Source of the DNA: Firmicutes bacterium ADurb.Bin153 | GTDB lineage: Bacteria > Bacillota > DTU025 > MWDF01 | Assembly: GCA_002070415.1 (NCBI GenBank) | Contig: MWDF01000003.1 | Location: forward strand, 57,960-118,983 | Direction: 5' to 3' | Length of the DNA stretch: 61,024 nt | Shown: positions 44,230 through 52,032 of the stretch, piece by piece | How positions within the stretch are numbered: position 1 is the first letter of the stretch | How the letters are laid out: each line of letters begins with the position of its first letter | Made by a program: the position numbers and the translations under genes | The notes under the pieces: generated by a model | What the model was told of the DNA's origin: nothing | The model's input: only the letters and a program-made list of their open reading frames with translations | Database searches by the model: none

Positions 44230-45834
44230 TCACTTGACGGGGGCCAGGTTCCTCATGGTGTGCGAATTGAGTATCGAAAGCCCCTGGACGCTTGTCCAGC
44301 CCTTGAACCTGTCGTCCCTGTACAGGGATATGTTGGAGGCCGAGTAGACCGGTACTTGGTAGTATGCGTCTGCGACTATCTCCTGCAGCCTCCTTAGCTG
44401 GGTGAACTGCTTCGTCTCGTCGTTTTCCGACCTCATCGCGGTCGACAGCTCGTCGAATTCCGCGTTGCTGAAGCCGCCGTAGTTGAAGCCCGATACCCTG
44501 CCTTCGCCCAGAAGCCCCCTGGAGCTGTGGAAGTAGTAGAAGTACATGTCGCGCGGCTCGGAAAAGCCGATCGACGTTATCCCCGCGTCGAACTGGCCGC
44601 CCTTGTACTCGTTCGTGAGGGCGTCGCCCGACATCGGGGTATGGACCGCGTTGATGCCCACTGCCCTCAAGCCGTAGGCGATGTACTCGGCGACGTTCAT
44701 CGCGGTGCCCGCGCTGGGGCAGAGGATCGACATCTTCAGCTTCTTGCCGTCGGGCATCTCCAGGAACTTGTCGTTGTCCACGTCCTTGAACCCCGCCGCC
44801 GCAAGGAGCTTCTTAGCCGCATTTACGTCCGCCTTTATCGGCTTGATGTTCTTGTTGGCCCACTCCACGAAGGGCATGACGAGCGAGGGGCTCGCGACCG
44901 TGCCGTAGCCCATGAGTACCGTCTTGATGAGCTTTGCGGAATCTATCGTGAGGGCGACGGCCTTCCTGAAGCTCAGGTTGTCATAGGGCGCCTTCCTCAT
45001 GTTGAACATCAGGGTGGTTATCGAAGTGGTGCTGTTCACGTCCACCTTCACGTTCCTGTACTGGTTGGGATTGTTCTTTATGTCCTCGGCTATCTGGGGT
45101 GGTATCCTGTCGTCGAAGAAATCGAAGGCCCCGTCCCTGAGTGACAGTATTCCCATGGTCTGGTCCCTTACTACTATCAGCTCCATGGCGTCGAAGTTGT
45201 ACTTCCTCGTGGGATGGCCCTTCCTGACCTCGAGGACTATGTACTGGCCGTCGACCTTCTCCTTGAGGATCATCGGGCCGGAGCCTACCGGGTTCAGGTT
45301 GGCGAATGCCCTGGGCTGCCTCACCTGCGACCAGATGTGCTCGGGGATTATCAGTATCGCGGTGCCGGCGAATCTGAGGTTGCTGACCGCGGGCGTCGTG
45401 AAGGTCATCTCGAACGACTTGTCGTCGATCTTCTTGATGCCCTTGAAGGTTGCGAGTATCGCCATCTGGCCCGGGAACTTGTTCTTTATGATCATCTCGT
45501 AGGTGTAGACTACGTCATCCACCCTCAAAGGCTTACCGTCGGACCACGTAAAGCCCTGGTTTATAGTCATCTTCCAGGTATAGTTGTCCTTGGTCTCCCA
45601 CTTGGACACTATGTTGCCCTTTAGCTTCCCTTCCACCTCGTCGTAGGTGAAGAGCGTGTCGTAGACCTCGCCCGTCACCGTCGTCTCGGTCCCCTGGAAG
45701 CCGAAATACGGGTTGAGGTTCTTCGCGTCACTGAGAACTCCTATCCTGAAGATGCGCGAATCGTCCTTGGCGGCCGAAGCGCCCAAGGACATCAGAGCTA
45801 CGATCAAAAGCGCCGCTGCTAACAGCCGCTTCAT
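44230..45834 (-). CDS. Family 5 extracellular solute-binding protein
   Basis: Periplasmic binding protein of 534 residues for peptides, nickel complexes, opines or sugars. The signal peptide MKRLLAAALLIVALMSLGAS precedes AAKDDSRIFRIGVLSDAKNL. Landmarks are YDTLFTYDEVEGKLKGNIVS, WTWKMT-like KDNYTWKMTINQGFTWSDGK and the lower-lobe block FRKAVALTIDSAKLI. No lipobox. I use the ATG at 45834 (GGAGGTG 8 bases upstream); the frame stays open much further, but that stretch overlaps the preceding gene. Ligand unknown. Confidence 0.92.
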   Translation of the reverse strand: MKRLLAAALLIVALMSLGASAAKDDSRIFRIGVLSDAKNLNPYFGFQGTETTVTGEVYDTLFTYDEVEGKLKGNIVSKWETKDNYTWKMTINQGFTWSDGKPLRVDDVVYTYEMIIKNKFPGQMAILATFKGIKKIDDKSFEMTFTTPAVSNLRFAGTAILIIPEHIWSQVRQPRAFANLNPVGSGPMILKEKVDGQYIVLEVRKGHPTRKYNFDAMELIVVRDQTMGILSLRDGAFDFFDDRIPPQIAEDIKNNPNQYRNVKVDVNSTTSITTLMFNMRKAPYDNLSFRKAVALTIDSAKLIKTVLMGYGTVASPSLVMPFVEWANKNIKPIKADVNAAKKLLAAAGFKDVDNDKFLEMPDGKKLKMSILCPSAGTAMNVAEYIAYGLRAVGINAVHTPMSGDALTNEYKGGQFDAGITSIGFSEPRDMYFYYFHSSRGLLGEGRVSGFNYGGFSNAEFDELSTAMRSENDETKQFTQLRRLQEIVADAYYQVPVYSASNISLYRDDRFKGWTSVQGLSILNSHTMRNLAPVK

Positions 45835-45854
45835 GTGCGTCACCTCCGGGCGTT

Positions 45855-46490
45855 TTATTTCCTGAACGCTTCCATCTTCGTGCCGAAGCCGGTCTTGGTC
45901 GCCGAATTGTCGAAGATCTCCTCGATGTGCACTATGTACACGGGCCTGTTCGGCCAGCGTTCGGGGCCGGGCTTGTGGTATACGTCGTGCTGTGCGTTGA
46001 CCAGCTGGTGCAGTAGCCCGTCGTGTACTATCTCGATCTTTCCCCTTACCTCGTAATGTATCACCGGCGGCTCGAAGAAGCTCAGTGTGACATCGTCGTT
46101 GGCGTTGAAGTTCTCCCAGCTGTGCTTCTTTGCCAGTTCCATGGAGCTCATGACGGTGAAGTCTATCCTCTCTTCGCAGCCTTCCCCATAGAGCAAGTCG
46201 ACGAGCAGCCTGAGGCCGTCCTCGCTGTAGCCGTCCCTCCACCCCGTCGCTATATGCTTTAGGTATGCGTCCAGGGTCTCCTTGCGGTATTCCTCCTTGG
46301 GGAGCCATCCTATGCCCTTGACCGAACCGTTTAGGCCTGCGGGGCCCGATGATATGAATGTCGGGCAATGTGTCGTGAAGCTGAGGAACATCTTCGTAGG
46401 GTCCACTTTCTCCCCCGCGGCCAGCCTCCTGACCATGTCGGCCCTCTTCCCGTAGGCCCATCTGTAGAAGCTCGACGGCATGTCCATCAT
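45855..46490 (-). CDS. Protein of unknown function, first gene of the peptide-transporter operon
   Basis: Cytoplasmic protein of 211 residues without signal or membrane span. The N-terminal half is helical. The C-terminal half is beta-rich (VIHYEVRGKIEIVHDGLLHQ, HDVYHKPGPERWPNRPVYIV, then HIEEIFDNSATKTGFG), which loosely recalls PNPOx-like split barrels that bind flavin; that is a guess. The ATG at 46490 is chosen because GGAGG lies 8 bases upstream. It precedes the binding-protein gene by 20 bases, so it is very probably co-transcribed with it and may modify or sense the imported compound. Confidence 0.7.
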   Translation of the reverse strand: MMDMPSSFYRWAYGKRADMVRRLAAGEKVDPTKMFLSFTTHCPTFISSGPAGLNGSVKGIGWLPKEEYRKETLDAYLKHIATGWRDGYSEDGLRLLVDLLYGEGCEERIDFTVMSSMELAKKHSWENFNANDDVTLSFFEPPVIHYEVRGKIEIVHDGLLHQLVNAQHDVYHKPGPERWPNRPVYIVHIEEIFDNSATKTGFGTKMEAFRK

Positions 46491-46946
46491 ATCTGCTGCC
46501 TCCATCCTTGAGCGGTATCGACCGTCTCATATATTGCCGCCCCGTCGGCTCGTATGGCGTACCGGGGCGATTAAACCTTCGTTACGGTAAAGCTCCTGCT
46601 ATTTGTATATTACTTTATTTTGACGGAATAGTCCCGCCAATATCCATTTCCGCCGCCGCTTGTCCTTCGAGGTGAGGGCCCGCACGGTGGCAATTCCGCT
46701 TCTGCGCCCCGTTCACACCCAATTCACAAGGCCGTCACGTTGTTGTAACATACATGCATTAGCATTCCTGATAAGAGCATCCGAAGAGCCCGTGCGCCAC
46801 CGCAGGCGCGAAGGCTGGCGGGAGCACCGGCCGCGAGGATGGCGACGGTCTTGAAAAGGCGGCCGTGTTCTGCAGGTTTTGGCATCGCTTGGTTGAATCT
46901 GAGGATTGATGGGACAATCCGCGGACGCGGGAACGGGGTGTGCGAA
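46491..46946. promoter_or_regulatory. Divergent intergenic region before the two-component system
   Basis: These 456 bases separate the peptide-transporter operon from the response-regulator gene. The left part is AT-rich (around 46600-46625) and suits a promoter for the leftward operon. The middle carries four 6-bp elements at 11-bp spacing (46712-46750). No supported gene lies here; an in-frame extension of the regulator to 46839 lacks receiver-domain likeness. Confidence 0.5.
46712..46750 (+). promoter_or_regulatory. Four direct repeats at 11-bp spacing, PhoP/OmpR-type
   Basis: TTCACA at 46712 and 46723, GTCACG at 46734 and GTAACA at 46745 lie exactly 11 bases apart. Direct repeats of TTnACA with one-turn spacing are how PhoB/PhoP/OmpR-class regulators bind. 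They lie about 200 bases upstream of such a regulator gene, so self-regulation is likely. Confidence 0.55.
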
Positions 46947-47621
46947 TTGGCAAAGGTCCTGGTGGCGGACGACGAGAGGAGGATCAGGGAACTGGTCCAG
47001 GACGCGCTGGAGAGCCAGGGGTATGAAGTCATGGCCGCGACCGACGGCGCCGAGGCCCTGGACATGTTCTCTGAGGCCGAGGATGTCTCCCTTGTGGTGC
47101 TCGACGTGATGATGCCCCAGTACGACGGCTGGACCGTCTGCCGCGAGATCAGAAAGAGGAGCTCCGTGCCTATCCTGATGCTGACAGCAAGAGGCGAGGA
47201 GTTCGACGAGCTGCACGGCTTCGAGCTCGGCGCCGATGATTACGTGACGAAGCCCTTCAGCCTTGCTCTCCTGCTTGCCAGGGTGGCGGCCCTTCTTAGG
47301 AGGACTTCGCCGATGGCCGAGGGCCAGGTGAGGGCTGGGTCCCTGGAGATTGATTCGGCGACCCATGAAGTAAAGTACAAGGGCAGGTTACTGGACCTTG
47401 CGCCGAAGGAGTTCGAAACGCTTTTGATGATGGCCGCAAACCTCGGCAGGGTATTCAGCAGGAGGCAGCTTCTGACGAGCGTGTGGGGCTATTCCTATTT
47501 CGGCGACGAGAGGACCGTCGACACGCACATGGCAAGGCTGAGGTCCAAGCTGGGAGACGACGGAGGAAGGATGATAAAGACCGTGCGCGGGTTCGGATAC
47601 AAGCTGGAGGTGAACGACTGA
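46947..47621 (+). CDS. OmpR/PhoB-type response regulator
   Basis: Cytoplasmic DNA-binding regulator of 224 residues. The receiver domain (1-115) has the acidic pair in VADDERR, the phosphorylation Asp in VVLDVMMPQYDG (near 53), the Thr in LTARGEE and the Lys in VTKPFSL. The C-terminal winged helix (130-224) shows LAPKEFETLLMMAANLGRVF and RTVDTHMARLRSKLGDDGGR. The TTG start at 46947 gives the family's usual N-terminus, with CGGGG upstream. Its stop overlaps the kinase ATG by one base (TGATG). Confidence 0.93.
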   Translation: MAKVLVADDERRIRELVQDALESQGYEVMAATDGAEALDMFSEAEDVSLVVLDVMMPQYDGWTVCREIRKRSSVPILMLTARGEEFDELHGFELGADDYVTKPFSLALLLARVAALLRRTSPMAEGQVRAGSLEIDSATHEVKYKGRLLDLAPKEFETLLMMAANLGRVFSRRQLLTSVWGYSYFGDERTVDTHMARLRSKLGDDGGRMIKTVRGFGYKLEVND

Positions 47622-49123
47622 TGCACCCCAGCGTAAGAAGGCGCCTGCTGGTATCGATGGCGGGCATACTCATATTATTCGCGGCAACGCTCGTGGCCAT
47701 GAACAGCACGCTTCTTGAAAGCTACTATACTTCCATGGAGAAGAGGATGCTCAAGAACCAAGCAGCGGCCATCGAGCAGATCATAGCAGGAACGACGGAC
47801 GTCAGCGAGCTGGACGAGAGGTTCGAGCAGCTGGAAAGGCGCCATTCCCTGACCATCTCGATAATCGGCCCGGACGGCAATCCCAGGTATTTTACGAGGA
47901 TGGGCCTTCTGGACGAGCCGATCCATCTGCAGCCGAGTTTCATCCCGCAGTCGACCCGACTGCAGCCAAAGAGCCCCAACCTTACCGTCCTGAGCACGGA
48001 GCAGCTCCAGGACGGCTCCGTGTTCGAGCTCCAGAACGACCAGCGCCTTGACATCAAGTACATGACGATCAGGAAAATCATGGATGACGGCAGCGCGCTA
48101 GACATCAGGGTCATGCTCAGCTCCATAGAAAGAGGTGCCGCCATCGCCAGCGTGTTCACGGCGTACGCCGCGGCGCTGGGGCTATTAGTCGCGGCGGTAT
48201 GGGCGGTCCTGTTCTCCAAGAGGTTCACGGAACCTCTGGTGCAGATGAGCGACATTGCTGGCAGCATCGCCGAGCTGGACTTCTCCAGGAAGTGCAAGAT
48301 CTTGCAGAAGGATGAGATCGGACATCTCGGGGAGAGCATAAACGACCTGTCCGAGAAACTGAGCGCTGCGTTGGAGGACCTCAAGGCGAAGAACGTACTG
48401 CTGCAAGAGGAGCTGGAACACGAACGGAAGCTGGACAAGATGCGCAAGGAGTTCGTCGCCAACGTGTCACATGAGCTAAGGACGCCCATTTCCATCATCC
48501 AGGGCTATGCGGACGGGCTGAAGATGAACATCGCCGCGAACGAGGAAAGGCGCAACTACTACAGCGACGTGATAATAAACGAGACGGATAGGATGAACAG
48601 GCTAGTAGGCGACCTGCTTGAGCTTTCGCAGTACGAGAGCGGGGGCATGAAGCTCGCAAAATCGCAGTTCGACCTAGTCGACCTCATAGTGAAGATCACG
48701 GGCCGGTGTTTCTGCGAGAAGGAGGCCGAAACGGTCGATCTGGACCTTCCCGAGCGTGCCGAGGCATTCGCCGATGAGAGGAGCATCGAGCAGGTGCTCA
48801 TCAACTACGTGAACAACGCCAAGGAGCACCTAAAGGAGGGCGGCAGGATCCGCATATCGATAGGTGAGTCGGAAGACATGGCTTCCTGGGTGCTCAGGGT
48901 GGCCAATGACGGGGAGCCGATCCCCGAATCCTGCCTGCCTTTCATCTGGGACAGCTTCTATAGGGCCGACAAGGCGAGGAGCAGGGAGAACGGCAGGTAC
49001 GGGCTGGGCCTTTCCATAGTCAGGGCCATACAGGCCATGCACGGGAGGCGCTATGGAGCGCTTAACCTGGATGGCAAGGTGGAGTTCTGGGCGGAGGTGG
49101 GAAAGTACGAGGAGGAGGCATAG
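47621..49123 (+). CDS. Membrane sensor histidine kinase
   Basis: Inner-membrane kinase of 500 residues paired with the regulator before it. One span near 12-32, a periplasmic sensor of about 130 residues without a known fold, a second span near 170-195, a HAMP linker (FTEPLVQMSDIAGSIAELDF), a coiled coil, the HisKA box NVSHELRTPISIIQG with the phosphorylated His, and an ATPase domain with N-box NYVNNAKEH, G1-like VLRVANDGEPIP, F-box FIWDSFYRAD and G2 GLGLSIV. Its signal is not predictable from sequence. Confidence 0.93.
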   Translation: MHPSVRRRLLVSMAGILILFAATLVAMNSTLLESYYTSMEKRMLKNQAAAIEQIIAGTTDVSELDERFEQLERRHSLTISIIGPDGNPRYFTRMGLLDEPIHLQPSFIPQSTRLQPKSPNLTVLSTEQLQDGSVFELQNDQRLDIKYMTIRKIMDDGSALDIRVMLSSIERGAAIASVFTAYAAALGLLVAAVWAVLFSKRFTEPLVQMSDIAGSIAELDFSRKCKILQKDEIGHLGESINDLSEKLSAALEDLKAKNVLLQEELEHERKLDKMRKEFVANVSHELRTPISIIQGYADGLKMNIAANEERRNYYSDVIINETDRMNRLVGDLLELSQYESGGMKLAKSQFDLVDLIVKITGRCFCEKEAETVDLDLPERAEAFADERSIEQVLINYVNNAKEHLKEGGRIRISIGESEDMASWVLRVANDGEPIPESCLPFIWDSFYRADKARSRENGRYGLGLSIVRAIQAMHGRRYGALNLDGKVEFWAEVGKYEEEA

Positions 49124-49152
49124 CAGTCGATTTCCGGTAATAGGTATCGTAA

Positions 49153-49179
49153 GGCGCCCGGTCAATAAGCCCGGGCGCC
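49153..49179. terminator. Hairpin between histidine kinase and MFS genes
   Basis: A perfect 9-bp GC stem (49153-49161 with 49171-49179) and 9-base loop, 30 bases after the kinase stop and 8 before the end of the convergent MFS gene. Confidence 0.6.
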
Positions 49180-49186
49180 GTTAATG

Positions 49187-50422
49187 TCATACGGGAAGCA
49201 CATCAGCAGCCTTCCTGTCCTTCGTGTACACCATCACAAGGACGAGTGAGGTCAAGGCGCTAACAAGGCAGAGGATGAATGCGTTCCTGTATCCTCGCGC
49301 CGTCCCGTCGACGAACAGGCCCATGACCGTCTGGAAGATCGCGCCCCCTGCGAACGTCATCGTGCTGACGATGCCCATGACAGTTCCCCTTGCGCCCGGA
49401 TCCACCCTCTGCCTTATGTAATCGTTGGTCATCAGCAGTATCATGATGTCCGCCCCGCCCATGACGCAAGCCGACGCATACAGCAGGGCAAGCGCTCCTG
49501 CGGATGCCGGCAGCAGCATGGGGATCCAACTGGACGCGAAAAGCGACGCGGCCGCTATGTCTATCGTCCTGGGCTTCAGCTTGAGCCTTCCCGTGAGGAC
49601 GCCCACTCCCATACACGCGATAACCGTGCTCACCGACAAGAGCACCATCACCTCGCCTGCCTCCACCTTGCCCACTCCGTGCACGCCCATGAGGAAAGGC
49701 ACGCCCCATAGCCCCTGGTACGCCACGAACGGGCCGTACTTGAAGAAGGATATGAAAGCCGGGAGCAGCGCCGAAGGCACCAGGCGCAGCAAGGAAGGGA
49801 CATCGGCCGCCTCGCGTGGCTCGCATTCCCTGCCGTTTTCTCGACCGGGCATCGGTACGAAGCAGACGAGTCCTGCGGCAGCGCTTAACCCTGCGGCGAG
49901 GAAGAAAGCCGACCTCCATCCGAAGGCCTCGATAAGCATCGCCAGCGGGCTGGCAGCTACGATGGATCCCAGCGATCCTATGGCCATGAGCGCGCCGTTC
50001 GCCATCATGAACCTGTCGCCGAATGCCAAGCCCAGGACCTTGCAGGACGGGACCAGCACCCCCGACACGCCAATCCCGGTGAGGGCCCTCGCAAGCATGG
50101 CGTTGGTAAAATCCCTCGAGAATCCGAAAAGGACCGATCCGAGGCCTGCGAGGATGGTTCCGTATCCGACCATGCGCATGGGATTCATCCTGTCGGCCAT
50201 GAAGCCTATCGGTATCTGCATGACCATATAGGAGTAGAAGTAGACCGATGATAGTATGCCTATGATGGCGGGGCTGCCGCCGAATTCAGCCATTAGCTCG
50301 TCTACCATCACGGCGGGTGTCACCTTGTGGAAGCACACCAGGAAATAGGCGGTGGAACATATGAGAAGCGCCGACCATCTGTTAGGCCTTCCGTCGCGGC
50401 CCGGCGGATCCGTAGGTCGCAA
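49187..50422 (-). CDS. Major facilitator superfamily transporter
   Basis: Membrane protein of 411 residues with twelve hydrophobic spans and a central hydrophilic loop near residue 190-210. The first loop has GFMADRMNPMRMVGYGTILA, the MFS motif A form. PSCKVLGLAFGDRFMMANGAL and the GTVMGIVSTMTFAGGAIFQT block resemble the OFA/ACS branch of carboxylate carriers. I use the TTG at 50422 with GGAGGGG 9 bases upstream; a longer frame to 50497 has no ribosome site. Substrate unknown. It follows the DUF6512 gene by about 85 bases. Confidence 0.85.
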   Translation of the reverse strand: MRPTDPPGRDGRPNRWSALLICSTAYFLVCFHKVTPAVMVDELMAEFGGSPAIIGILSSVYFYSYMVMQIPIGFMADRMNPMRMVGYGTILAGLGSVLFGFSRDFTNAMLARALTGIGVSGVLVPSCKVLGLAFGDRFMMANGALMAIGSLGSIVAASPLAMLIEAFGWRSAFFLAAGLSAAAGLVCFVPMPGRENGRECEPREAADVPSLLRLVPSALLPAFISFFKYGPFVAYQGLWGVPFLMGVHGVGKVEAGEVMVLLSVSTVIACMGVGVLTGRLKLKPRTIDIAAASLFASSWIPMLLPASAGALALLYASACVMGGADIMILLMTNDYIRQRVDPGARGTVMGIVSTMTFAGGAIFQTVMGLFVDGTARGYRNAFILCLVSALTSLVLVMVYTKDRKAADVLPV

Positions 50423-50507
50423 AACTGAGATCCCCTCCAATACTGCAAGGTGGACAGACCGCGGCAACGCCTTGTAGCCGGCATATCCGTTTCTCACGGA
50501 CCATGCG

Positions 50508-51065
50508 CTATATGCCGTAGGTCCCTGTGATCGAATCCATGAACAGCGGGATATGAGGCGGGATATACGTGAATACGACCATCATCGCGACAATCGCTGC
50601 CATCATGGCGGCACCAAGGGGCCACAACCTGTCCGATGCGGGCCTTCCTTCGACTAACCTGAACGACGCTATCCCATGGGCCACGCCGACCATGAACGAC
50701 CCTATATATCGTACCATGCCGAGTTCTCCGAACGCCTCGGGGAGCGCCGCATGGACCGAGAACATCACCATGTACGCGCTCCAGACCGCAATCGCCGCAG
50801 GCGTGAACCACTTCCTTGCGTCTTTCCTACCGCCATTCCTTACGAGCATCAACACCGCCCAGGCCAGCAAGGGCCATGCGCCGAGTTTCACGTGCTCCCA
50901 GGCGCTCTCGTTAACCGGCACGAACAAGGCCAGCCACCTGAGATAAGGTATGCTTGCGACCCGCGCCCACACGAAGTGCATGCCCGCGCCCATCGCGCTT
51001 ATAAGCACTACGGCAAGGACATCCGCCCAGAATGTCCGCGCTTCGTATCCATCGACGTCTCTCAT
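50508..51065 (-). CDS. DUF6512-like integral membrane protein
   Basis: Protein of 185 residues with about five to six membrane spans. PVNESAWEHVKLGAWPLLAW is the conserved block of this small family, found in Firmicutes and other anaerobes, with function unknown. VGVAHGIASFRLVEGRPASD near the end is also conserved-looking. The ATG at 51065 follows GGAGGAGGG. It may form a unit with the MFS gene behind it. Confidence 0.72.
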   Translation of the reverse strand: MRDVDGYEARTFWADVLAVVLISAMGAGMHFVWARVASIPYLRWLALFVPVNESAWEHVKLGAWPLLAWAVLMLVRNGGRKDARKWFTPAAIAVWSAYMVMFSVHAALPEAFGELGMVRYIGSFMVGVAHGIASFRLVEGRPASDRLWPLGAAMMAAIVAMMVVFTYIPPHIPLFMDSITGTYGI

Positions 51066-51252
51066 GCCATCCCTCCTCCGATAACGGTTAATTAATGTAT
51101 AGCAGAATATCGGCCCCTTTTCATCCCGTCTGAAGGGCCGGCTCATAGTCCGTTATCCGGTTGTCGTCTATGTTCGATGGATCGTGGGAGCGAGCTGTTT
51201 CGTCCGGTCGCACACTCGGTCGTAAATTCCCCGCGGGTGTCGTCGGACGGTC

Positions 51253-51462
51253 CTACTTCCCTTCTATGAACCCGGAGAACATCTTGTCTGGCGTGGTGTC
51301 CAAGGCCTTCGCTAGCTTTACGGCCATCTCGTAGGAGAGCTTTATCTTGCCTTTCTCCAACAGGTACATGTATTGCTTGGTCCTTCCTATCAACCCTCCG
51401 TATACTGCAAGAGTCATGCCCCTGTCGAGCCTTGCCTTCCTTATGCAGTCGGGCAAATTCAT
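51253..51462 (-). CDS. Small XRE-family regulator
   Basis: Protein of 69 residues made of little more than one helix-turn-helix (IRKARLDRGMTLAVYGGLIG, then MYLLEKGKIKLSYEMAVKLA). ATG at 51462 with AAGGAG 7 bases upstream. Its promoter on the minus strand is nearly ideal: TTGACA (51524-51529), 17-bp spacer, TATGCT (51501-51506). It is divergent from a second XRE gene and shares its operator region. Confidence 0.82.
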   Translation of the reverse strand: MNLPDCIRKARLDRGMTLAVYGGLIGRTKQYMYLLEKGKIKLSYEMAVKLAKALDTTPDKMFSGFIEGK

Positions 51463-51500
51463 CCGCCTTCTCCTTCCAATCATAACGTCGTTTTGCCTAA

Positions 51501-51531
51501 AGCATAGTCAAGCCGTACTTGACTGTCAAGT
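51501..51531. promoter_or_regulatory. Shared operator/promoter of the XRE gene pair
   Basis: AGTCAAG (51506-51512), ACTTGAC (51517-51523) and GTCAAGT (51525-51531) form two overlapping inverted repeats around a TTGAC core. They cover the -35 and spacer of the leftward XRE promoter. A 12-bp perfect palindrome, GAGCTATAGCTC, follows at 51564-51575, nearer the rightward gene. Confidence 0.65.
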
Positions 51532-51603
51532 CTGGTCTAGTATTTCTTTACTTGCCAATGCCCGAGCTATAGCTCAGATTATTATCTTAGGAGGGATGCA
51601 GTA

Positions 51604-51951
51604 TTGGATTTCTGTACTAGGCTCAGGCAGATAAGGACTTCCAAGGGCATGTCCCAAGCCGCGCTCGCCGGCAGGCTCGGCCTGTCCAAGCAGGCGATAC
51701 ACAACTATGAGTCCGGTGCCAACACGCCCACTCACGGCGTCCTCATCAGGATCGCCGACGAGATGGAAGTCAGCCTCGACTATCTGACCGGAAGGTCCGG
51801 CGCCGGCCGCGATTTGGTAGCGGAGCGCAAGCCCGAAGCCTATGAGGGCATGCTAGGAAGGATTGCGATGCTCACCGAGGAGGGTCGGCAGGAAGTCAGC
51901 GAGTACATAGACAGGGTCATGGAACGCGAAGCCTCCTACGACAAGAGATAG
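51604..51951 (+). CDS. XRE-family regulator with C-terminal helical tail
   Basis: Protein of 115 residues. Residues 4-60 form an XRE/Cro helix-turn-helix (LRQIRTSKGMSQAALAGRLG, then LSKQAIHNYESGANTP). The rest is a charged helical tail that may dimerise or sense a signal. The TTG start has GGAGGG 8 bases upstream. It is divergent from the smaller XRE gene, like the Cro/CI layout of phages, but no phage genes lie nearby. A terminator follows. Confidence 0.85.
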   Translation: MDFCTRLRQIRTSKGMSQAALAGRLGLSKQAIHNYESGANTPTHGVLIRIADEMEVSLDYLTGRSGAGRDLVAERKPEAYEGMLGRIAMLTEEGRQEVSEYIDRVMEREASYDKR

Positions 51952-51974
51952 ACAGCAAGGACAGGATATAGCAG

Positions 51975-52011
51975 GGCGCCGCGCCATCGTCGATGGAGCG
52001 GCGCCTCTTTT
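51975..52011 (+). terminator. Terminator after the second XRE gene
   Basis: An 8-bp GC stem (51975-51982 with 51998-52005), extended inward by CCATCG/CGATGG, and followed by TCTTTT. Confidence 0.8.
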
Positions 52012-52032
52012 CGACCTTGTCCAAAGGTGCGC

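Noticed and set aside
45835..46530. In-frame upstream extension of the family 5 binding protein to about 766 residues
   Set aside because: The extra stretch overlaps the 211-residue gene on the same strand, is rich in Arg/Gly, and lies before a proper signal peptide with its own GGAGGTG. The ATG at 45834 is the real start.
46947..49123. Naming the two-component system phoB/phoR
   Set aside because: The upstream repeats are Pho-box-like, but the kinase lacks a PAS domain between HAMP and HisKA and no phosphate gene lies nearby. Kept as a generic OmpR/PhoB-type pair.
51253..51951. Prophage immunity region
   Set aside because: Only the two XRE genes and operator fit; no integrase, terminase, portal or other phage gene is nearby.
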